Source: JAAKFL01 sp964629645 (GTDB taxonomy: Bacteria > Chlamydiota > Chlamydiia > Chlamydiales > SLFE01). Taken from it: a DNA stretch of 6,628 bases. The translations under genes and the position numbers were made by a program. The first letter of the stretch is position 1, and each line of letters starts with the position of its first letter. Below are positions 1 to 3,982 of the stretch, one piece after another. The stretch is from positions 1 to 6,628 of the forward strand of contig CAZVSU010000106.1 in NCBI GenBank assembly GCA_964629645.1, given 5' to 3'. Below the pieces are notes generated by a model, which was given only the letters and a program-made list of their open reading frames with translations, made no database searches and was not told the DNA's origin.

Positions 1-5
1 GCAAA

Positions 6-23
6 GCCAAAAAATTTTTTGGC
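6..23. terminator. Palindrome at the 3' end of tRNA-Ser, possible transcript end
   Basis: An 18-bp perfect palindrome, GCC-A6-T6-GGC, begins within the CCA end of tRNA-Ser. On the minus strand the tRNA tail runs directly into six A and then six T. The T run could serve as a simple termination tract for the tRNA transcript, but an A6/T6 hairpin is weak, so this role is inferred. The overlap with CCA is seen directly. Confidence 0.35.
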
Positions 24-111
24 GGAGAGGGAGGGATTTGAACCCCCGGTCCCGAGAACTCGGGACAGCGGTTTTCGAAACCGCCCCATTCGACCACTCT
101 GGCACCTCTCC
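20..111 (-). tRNA. tRNA-Ser, anticodon CGA
   Basis: On the minus strand this folds as a class II tRNA. The acceptor stem is GGAGAGG/CCTCTCC with discriminator G. The anticodon stem is GCGGT/ACCGC around the loop TTCGAAA, giving anticodon CGA at 75-77, which reads UCG. The long variable arm has a 7-bp stem (TCCCGAG/CTCGGGA), as expected for serine, and the T arm contains TTCAAAT. The sequence CCA follows the discriminator at 20-22, so the 3' CCA appears to be encoded, although this may be coincidence because the tRNA-Arg and tRNA-Ala here lack it. The gene lies 8 nt downstream of tRNA-Arg and was probably transcribed with it. Confidence 0.96.
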
Positions 112-119
112 AAAACAGG

Positions 120-192
120 TGTCCTTGGGAGGATTTGAACCTCCGACTTTCGGCTCCGGAGGCCGACGCTCTATCCGCTGAGCTACAAGGAC
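120..192 (-). tRNA. tRNA-Arg, anticodon CCG
   Basis: This is a 73-nt cloverleaf on the minus strand. The acceptor stem is GTCCTTG/CAAGGAC with discriminator A. The D arm is GCTC/GAGC. The anticodon stem is TCGGC/GCCGA around CTCCGGA, giving anticodon CCG at 157-159, which reads CGG. The T stem is GGAGG/CCTCC with loop TTCAAAT. The bases after the discriminator are CCT, so a full CCA is not encoded. It is the first of a two-tRNA minus-strand pair with tRNA-Ser. Confidence 0.96.
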
Positions 193-322
193 AATTGCAA
201 TAAATATAACTCCTAACCTTATCTTTTCGTATATTCTCAAAAAAATCAAGTTGTGTATTATTAAAATAAAGGGTAGTTGACAATAAATCTCCGCAAGTTT
301 ACACCCGCGGCATCTCTTGTTT

Positions 323-469
323 CTTCGGCGGAGTGAAATCCGCCGAAGCAGAAGATTAAACCCTGCGTTCATCCCTGGACTTACCTGCCTCGTCGGCAGA
401 CGGGCCTGCCCGAAATGCTAACGCATAGCGTTGCAGGCGGGCGCCCAGGATCTTCTGCGAAAGGCGGAT
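323..469. repeat. G+C-rich composite inverted-repeat element
   Basis: Several self-complementary units are stacked here. A perfect 10-bp hairpin has arms 323-332 and 339-348 with loop GTGAAA. An overlapping outer pair matches 338-344 with 463-469 (ATCCGCC/GGCGGAT) and 348-356 with 450-458 (GCAGAAGAT/ATCTTCTGC). CCTGG at 374-378 pairs with CCAGG at 445-449. Inside are CTGCC/GGCAG (385-389 and 395-399) and GCCTGC/GCAGGC (404-409 and 433-438), the latter continuing into AACGC/GCGTT around ATA. The region is much richer in G+C than its surroundings. It resembles the palindromic dispersed repeats common between genes in Patescibacteria genomes. It encodes no recognisable transposase, so a non-autonomous element or structured RNA are both open. 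Confidence 0.6.
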
Positions 470-495
470 AAAAAATTATGGGTTTATATTCATAA

Positions 496-524
496 AGGAA
501 AAACTTGCAAGTTTCCTGTTTTTT
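496..524 (+). terminator. Intrinsic-terminator-like hairpin with no clear gene upstream
   Basis: The perfect 14-bp palindrome AAACTTGCAAGTTT (501-514) extends to an AGG...CCT closing pair (496-498 and 515-517) with a two-base bulge. It is followed on the plus strand by GTTTTTT (T run 519-524). Shape and polarity fit a rho-independent terminator for plus-strand transcription, but no plus-strand gene lies upstream. On the minus strand the arm is also followed by a short T-rich stretch. Confidence 0.4.
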
Positions 525-565
525 ATTAAGACTTGTCCTAAAAAATAAAATACTCTTGTAATCCT

Positions 566-664
566 GAATGTCTTTCACAAAGTTGCAACTCGACTAAAAA
601 TCTATAAAGAAAATAGGGAAAGCAAGAGGTTTAAAAAGCTATTTGTATATTTGTGAAAGGATTC
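566..664. repeat. Spaced inverted repeat upstream of the redox operon
   Basis: CTTTCACAAA at 572-581 is the exact reverse complement of TTTGTGAAAG at 650-659. The match extends outward through GAAT (566-569) and ATTC (661-664) with one length difference (two bases against one). The arms are separated by 68 bases of AT-rich DNA. No function is assigned. It may be a small mobile-element remnant or a structured leader if the operon promoter lies upstream. Confidence 0.4.
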
Positions 665-747
665 GTCAATTCGTAGGGCCTAAAAACTTTACAAAATAAT
701 AAATATCGCTAAACTTTATTAAAGAGATAAAAATTAAAGTTTAAAAT

Positions 748-1017
748 ATGAAAGTTTTAAAATTTGGCGCTGTTTGGTGCCCGGGATGTTTGGTGATGAA
801 ACCACGCTGGGAAGAACTGGAAAAGGAAAACCCCTGGCTGGAAACAGAATATTATGATTTTGACAAAGACAAGGAAACAGTCAAAAAATACAACATTGAT
901 GAAAAATTGCCAGTTTTTGTTTTTCTGGACAAAAAAGACAACGAATTTTTGCGCCTTACCGGCGAAATTGACAAGAAAAAATTACAAGAAATACTTAACG
1001 AAAATAAAAATAAATAA
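748..1017 (+). CDS. Small cytosolic thioredoxin-like protein with CPGC active site
   Basis: The 89-residue product has the minimal thioredoxin fold order: a first strand ending in VWCPGC (Cys11 and Cys14 in a CXXC motif), a helix, the strand containing EYYDFD (34-39), a cis-proline motif KLPVFVF with Pro55, and a final Gly72-containing strand followed by a Lys/Glu-rich helix. There is no signal peptide or membrane segment, so it should act in the cytosol as a dithiol-disulfide oxidoreductase. The order Pro-Gly between the cysteines is the reverse of the Gly-Pro of classic thioredoxin, so the redox potential cannot be assumed. It is shorter than classic thioredoxin (about 105-110 residues). 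The next gene begins 4 nt after its stop and encodes a thioredoxin-CcdA membrane fusion, so this protein is its likely electron donor. No Shine-Dalgarno sequence precedes the ATG. A glutaredoxin-like annotation is the main alternative. The fold call is firm; the partner is inferred. Confidence 0.88.
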   Translation: MKVLKFGAVWCPGCLVMKPRWEELEKENPWLETEYYDFDKDKETVKKYNIDEKLPVFVFLDKKDNEFLRLTGEIDKKKLQEILNENKNK

Positions 1018-1021
1018 AACT

Positions 1022-2263
1022 ATGAGAAAATTTTGCGTAAAATATATTCTATTTTTTCTATTGCTGTTTTTTGTTTTCTCTCTCCAACAAACAAAAGCAA
1101 AAGAGGATACCACTGCCTATTTCTTTTACGGCAAAGGCTGCCCGCATTGCACCCAGGAAGAGCAATTTTTAAAGGCCTTAAAACAGCAGCACCCTGGTCT
1201 GGAGATAAAAATTTTTGAAATCTACCATCACAAAGCAAATGCTTTGTTTTTAGAGAAAGTAGCCAAAGAACTGGATACGGAAGTCAGCGGAGTGCCTTTT
1301 TTGGTTATTGGGGATGAAGTAATCATCGGCTATGCTGATGGCATTACCTCCAATAAAATTGAACGCCAAACCAGCGAATGCCTGGAACAAGCTTGCCCGG
1401 ATTCAGTAGCGCCTTTACTGGAAGAGGCCACTGCGGCTAAAACTGATGATAACTCTGAAGAAAAAAAACAGAATGATAAAAAAAATACTGAAGAACATAA
1501 AAATTCCGAGGAAAAACAAACTGTAAAATTGCCGTTTTTAGGTGAAACTGATATTTATAAATTCTCTCTGCCGGTGCTGACGGTGATAATGGGCGGTTTG
1601 GACGGATTCAATCCTTGTGCGATGTGGACCTTGTTATTTTTGATTAGTTTGCTTTTGGGAATGAAAAACCGTCGAAGAATGTGGACGCTGGGCGTCACCT
1701 TTATTGTCGCTTCCGCTGCTGTCTATTTTTTATTTATGTCCGCTTGGCTCAATTTAATGCTATTTTTGGGATTAATTATCTGGGTGCGTTGGGGCATCGG
1801 CGCTTTAGCTTTATTTGGCGGCGGCTATAGCATAAAAGAGTTTTTCACTAATAAAGGCGGTGGCTGCAAAGTGACTGGCACGGAAAAACGGCAGAAAGTT
1901 TTTGAAAAATTAAAAGCCGTAACCTATCAAAAAAGCCTTTGGTTGGCTTTGGGAGGGATTATAGTTCTGGCTTTTATGGTCAACTTAGTGGAACTTATTT
2001 GCTCCGCCGGTCTGCCGGCCATCTATACCCAAATTTTAGCTATAAACGACTTGGCTACCTGGCAATATTACCTCTATATTTTCTTATATATTTTCTTTTT
2101 TATGCTGGATGATTTATTTGTCTTTTTTGTGGCCATGATTACCTTGGAGATGACCGGCGTCACTACTAAATATGCCAGATATTCCCGCCTAATAGGCGGC
2201 ATCCTGATGCTGATAATCGGCATTCTGCTGATTCTCAAGCCCGAATGGCTGATGTTTGGATAA
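1022..2263 (+). CDS. Secreted thioredoxin domain fused to CcdA/DsbD-like membrane domain
   Basis: The 413-residue protein has a signal peptide or anchor (1-26, hydrophobic core after RKFCVK, possible cleavage after TKA). A thioredoxin-like domain follows, with GKGCPHC (Cys40, Cys43) and cis-Pro92 in SGVPFLV. Then comes a hydrophilic Glu/Lys/Asn linker (about 134-170) and a six-helix CcdA/DsbD-type domain with helices near 183-213, 219-239, 240-266, 305-336, 347-375 and 389-407. Cys199 in DGFNPCAMW and Cys327 in ELICSAGLP are the two membrane cysteines expected to relay electrons in this family. The likely role is carrying reducing power from the cytosol to its own outward-facing domain, which would then reduce secreted disulfides. 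An in-frame ATG at 854 would lengthen it inside the upstream gene, but ATG 1022 gives the signal peptide and 4-nt spacing and is preferred. Extra cysteines at 120 and 125 are unexplained. Roles are inferred from family knowledge. Confidence 0.86.
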   Translation: MRKFCVKYILFFLLLFFVFSLQQTKAKEDTTAYFFYGKGCPHCTQEEQFLKALKQQHPGLEIKIFEIYHHKANALFLEKVAKELDTEVSGVPFLVIGDEVIIGYADGITSNKIERQTSECLEQACPDSVAPLLEEATAAKTDDNSEEKKQNDKKNTEEHKNSEEKQTVKLPFLGETDIYKFSLPVLTVIMGGLDGFNPCAMWTLLFLISLLLGMKNRRRMWTLGVTFIVASAAVYFLFMSAWLNLMLFLGLIIWVRWGIGALALFGGGYSIKEFFTNKGGGCKVTGTEKRQKVFEKLKAVTYQKSLWLALGGIIVLAFMVNLVELICSAGLPAIYTQILAINDLATWQYYLYIFLYIFFFMLDDLFVFFVAMITLEMTGVTTKYARYSRLIGGILMLIIGILLILKPEWLMFG

Positions 2264-2277
2264 AATTTTAATTCAAT

Positions 2278-2333
2278 AACCTCCTCTATATGCCCCCTCC
2301 TTATTTAAGGAGGGGATTAAGAGGTGGTTTTAT
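2278..2333. terminator. Nested inverted repeat after the redox operon
   Basis: Starting 15 nt after the stop codon, a perfect 9-bp stem CCCCTCCTT/AAGGAGGGG (2294-2302 and 2307-2315, loop ATTT) lies within an outer pair AACCTCCTCT/AGAGGTGGTT (2278-2287 and 2320-2329, nine of ten paired). On the plus strand it runs into TTTTATTTTAT. It could end transcription of the operon. Hairpins of this CCTCC/GGAGG type are also seen as dispersed repeats in many genomes, so it may be a repeat element in origin. Confidence 0.6.
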
Positions 2334-2343
2334 TTTATAAAAA

Positions 2344-2367
2344 TGCAACTTATTGTTGCAGTTTTTT
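2344..2367. terminator. Likely bidirectional intrinsic terminator between convergent units
   Basis: The stem TGCAAC/GTTGCA (2344-2349 and 2355-2360, loop TTATT) is followed on the plus strand by GTTTTTT and on the minus strand by TTTTTATAAAAT. It sits between the plus-strand redox operon and the minus-strand tRNA-Ala/RarA/ATPase block, where a two-way terminator would be useful. The stem is only 6 bp, so its strength is uncertain. Confidence 0.5.
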
Positions 2368-2406
2368 GTTACGTAATTTGTTAAGTAATAAATCATTTAA
2401 CAATTT

Positions 2407-2427
2407 CAGTGGACATACCGGGAATCG
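2407..2427 (-). repeat. Partial copy of the tRNA-Ala 3' end
   Basis: Twenty of 21 bases match 2483-2503, the last part of tRNA-Ala (half of the T arm, the 3' acceptor strand and three flanking bases), in the same orientation. The only difference is A at 2415 where the tRNA has C at 2491. The copy stops inside the T loop and passes directly into a double hairpin. It cannot fold as a tRNA. It may be the scar of a duplication or of integration at the tRNA end. Confidence 0.65.
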
Positions 2428-2457
2428 CCAGCCTAAGGCTGGTCCGCCTTTGGCGGA
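2428..2457. repeat. Double hairpin with three-base loops
   Basis: Two perfect 6-bp hairpins lie end to end: CCAGCC-TAA-GGCTGG (2428-2442) and TCCGCC-TTT-GGCGGA (2443-2457). The second shares TCCGCC/GGCGGA with the element at 323-469, which suggests related dispersed repeats. No T run follows, so it does not look like an intrinsic terminator. Confidence 0.55.
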
Positions 2458-2485
2458 AACCTAAGTATTAATTCAAAAAATACAG

Positions 2486-2556
2486 TGGACCTACCGGGAA
2501 TCGAACCCGGAACTGGGCAATGCGAATGCCCTGTTATACCATTTAACTATAGGCCC
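2486..2556 (-). tRNA. tRNA-Ala, anticodon CGC
   Basis: This is a 71-nt cloverleaf on the minus strand. The acceptor stem is GGGCCTA/TAGGTCC with a G-U pair at the third position, the classic alanine identity element, and discriminator A. The D stem is GTTA/TAAC. The anticodon stem is GGGCA/TGCCC around TTCGCAT, giving anticodon CGC at 2522-2524, which reads GCG. The T stem is CCGGG/CCCGG with TTCGATT. The flanking bases CTG show that CCA is not encoded. It lies 154 nt downstream of rarA on the same strand. A near-copy of its 3' end is at 2407-2427. Confidence 0.95.
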
Positions 2557-2559
2557 CAA

Positions 2560-2706
2560 TAAATTAAAAACCTAATTTCTAAGCACTAAATACTAAACAA
2601 ATAATTAAAGTTTAAACATTAAAATTTTGAAAAACAAAAGCCTTGGATTTCTAAAATTGTTATTTGTGATTTATTTAGAATTTAGATATTAGAATTTAAG
2701 ATTTCA
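2560..2706 (-). repeat. AT-rich CTAAAT-like word repeat spacer
   Basis: Read on the minus strand, this spacer between rarA and tRNA-Ala is built from degenerate words such as TTCTAATATCTAAATTCTAA and TTTAGTATTTAGTGCTTAG. It has almost no G+C and no open frame of note. Similar low-complexity strings occur between genes in Patescibacteria genomes (from general familiarity). I see no hairpin followed by a T run, so transcription from rarA may read into tRNA-Ala. Confidence 0.4.
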
Positions 2707-2710
2707 TCTA

Positions 2711-3916
2711 CTATATATACTTTCTTCCTTTCAATTTATCCGGTAAGTATTCTTGATCACTACTATCTTCTTTGGGGGTATATTTATAACCTTTACCATA
2801 TCCTAAATTTTTCATCAACTTGGTCGGTGAATTGCAAATATGCAAGGGTACTGGCAAATTGCCAAATCTCTCCACGTCTTTTTTGGCTTTATTATAGGCT
2901 TCATAGGCTAGAATGCTTTTTCTGGTCTTGGAAAGATAGATTACGCATTGGGCTAAATGGACATTACACTCTGGATAGCCCAGCTTGTGGCAAGCATCAA
3001 ACACTGAATTGGCCAAAATCAAAGCGTGCCGATCCGCCAAGCCCACGTCTTCACTGGCAAAGCGTACCAAGCGCCGGGCAATATAGAGGGGATCCTCCCC
3101 GCCCTCCACCATTCTTGCCAGCCAATAGACTGCCGCATCAGCATCGCCGCCTCGCATTGATTTATGCAAAGCAGAAATAATATTATGATGTTCTTCTCCG
3201 GTTTTGTCATAAAGCAAGTGTTGTTTTTGTAAAATTTGTTTTATTCCATCAATAGAAACATTTTTAACTTTTTTTGTTGAAGTTTCCGTCGCCGCTTCCA
3301 AAGTATTCAAAGCCATCCGGGCATCTCCATTAGCCATTTGGGCCAAAAAATCAACCACTTCTTTTTTTATTTTTAGCTTCCCTAGTCCGGCTTCTTTATT
3401 TTTGAGAGCCCGGCGGATTATTTTTTTAATGTCGGCTGCTTTTAATTTTTTTAACACAAATACCCGACTACGAGAAACTAGGGCTGAATTCACTTCAAAG
3501 CTGGGATTTTCCGTAGTAGCGCCAATCAAAATTAAAACGCCTTTTTCCACATGAGGCAATAAGGCATCTTGCTGGGCCTTGTTCCAGCGGTGAATTTCAT
3601 CAATAAATAAAATGGTTTTCCTCTGATATTTCTGATTTTCCTCTGCCCGATTAATGATTTTTATTAAATCCTTCTTCCCACTGCTCACTGCACTTAGCAA
3701 AACAAAATCCGCACCAGTTTGATTGGCAATAATGGAAGCCAAAGTAGTTTTGCCGCTGCCTGGCGGACCCCAGAGAATCATTGAAGGCACATTATCGTTT
3801 TCTATGGCTTTCTTCAGAAAAGTATTCGAGCCAACCAATTCTTCCTGGCCAAAAAAATCCTCTAATTTTCGAGGACGCATTTGATCAGCTAAAGGAGTTT
3901 TGTTTTCTTTTTTCAT
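2711..3916 (-). CDS. rarA: Replication-associated recombination protein RarA (MgsA) AAA+ ATPase
   Basis: The 401-residue protein belongs to the clamp-loader-like RarA/MgsA/WHIP family, which acts at stalled replication forks. Visible motifs are Walker A GPPGSGKT (50-57), Walker B ILFIDEIHR with Asp106 and Glu107, sensor 1 in GATTENPSFE (132-141), arginine-finger region SRSR (148-151) and sensor 2 around NGDAR with Arg200. The family-specific C-terminal tetramerisation part is clear: YDKTGEEHHNIISALHKS (236-253), ARMVEGGEDPLYIARR (267-282) and ASEDVGLADRHA (287-298). The end (QEYLPDKLKGRKYI) matches the usual C-terminal motif but stops soon after it, so the protein is somewhat shorter than the roughly 440-450 residues of the E. 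coli form. The ATG at 3916 gives the normal RarA N-terminus (LADQMRPRKLEDFFGQ). An out-of-frame ATG lies 4 nt upstream, and there is no Shine-Dalgarno sequence. It follows the P-type ATPase by 66 nt and may be co-transcribed with it. No functional link between the two is known. Confidence 0.95.
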   Translation of the reverse strand: MKKENKTPLADQMRPRKLEDFFGQEELVGSNTFLKKAIENDNVPSMILWGPPGSGKTTLASIIANQTGADFVLLSAVSSGKKDLIKIINRAEENQKYQRKTILFIDEIHRWNKAQQDALLPHVEKGVLILIGATTENPSFEVNSALVSRSRVFVLKKLKAADIKKIIRRALKNKEAGLGKLKIKKEVVDFLAQMANGDARMALNTLEAATETSTKKVKNVSIDGIKQILQKQHLLYDKTGEEHHNIISALHKSMRGGDADAAVYWLARMVEGGEDPLYIARRLVRFASEDVGLADRHALILANSVFDACHKLGYPECNVHLAQCVIYLSKTRKSILAYEAYNKAKKDVERFGNLPVPLHICNSPTKLMKNLGYGKGYKYTPKEDSSDQEYLPDKLKGRKYI

Positions 3917-3982
3917 ACATTTATAAAATACGGCTTACTTGCTTTAAAACGATTAAACTGCTAAGAGGTCGTAAGCACAAAA

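Larger units (their letters stand above)
193..747. other. Gene-free intergenic region with repeats
   Basis: These 555 bases lie between the minus-strand tRNA pair and the plus-strand redox operon. I see no credible gene. A possible 65-residue minus-strand frame at 381-578 runs through the G+C-rich inverted repeat and looks like a by-product of it. Contents are the composite inverted repeat at 323-469, a terminator-like hairpin at 496-524, an inverted repeat with arms at 566-581 and 650-664, and an AT-rich stretch from about 680 to 747 that should hold the operon promoter. A TTGACA hexamer at 277-282 has no good -10 at the right distance. TTTACA near 688 likewise lacks a convincing -10, so I place no promoter. 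Confidence 0.6.

Noticed and set aside
277..282. TTGACA as a -35 box
   Set aside because: No acceptable -10 hexamer lies 16-18 bases downstream (TACACC only), and no gene follows.
323..469. CRISPR array
   Set aside because: The units are nested inverted repeats, not regularly spaced direct repeats, and no cas gene is present.
381..578. 65-residue open frame on the minus strand
   Set aside because: Half of it runs through the palindromic G+C-rich element, its C-terminus is a low-complexity Arg/Pro/Gly string, and it has no recognisable domain. It is best explained as a by-product of the repeat.
854..1021. N-terminal extension of the CcdA fusion from ATG 854
   Set aside because: The extension overlaps the thioredoxin-like gene in another frame and would bury the signal peptide. 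ATG 1022 gives a normal signal sequence.
2407..2427. Second tRNA gene
   Set aside because: Only the 3' acceptor strand and part of the T arm are present, and the rest of the cloverleaf is missing.
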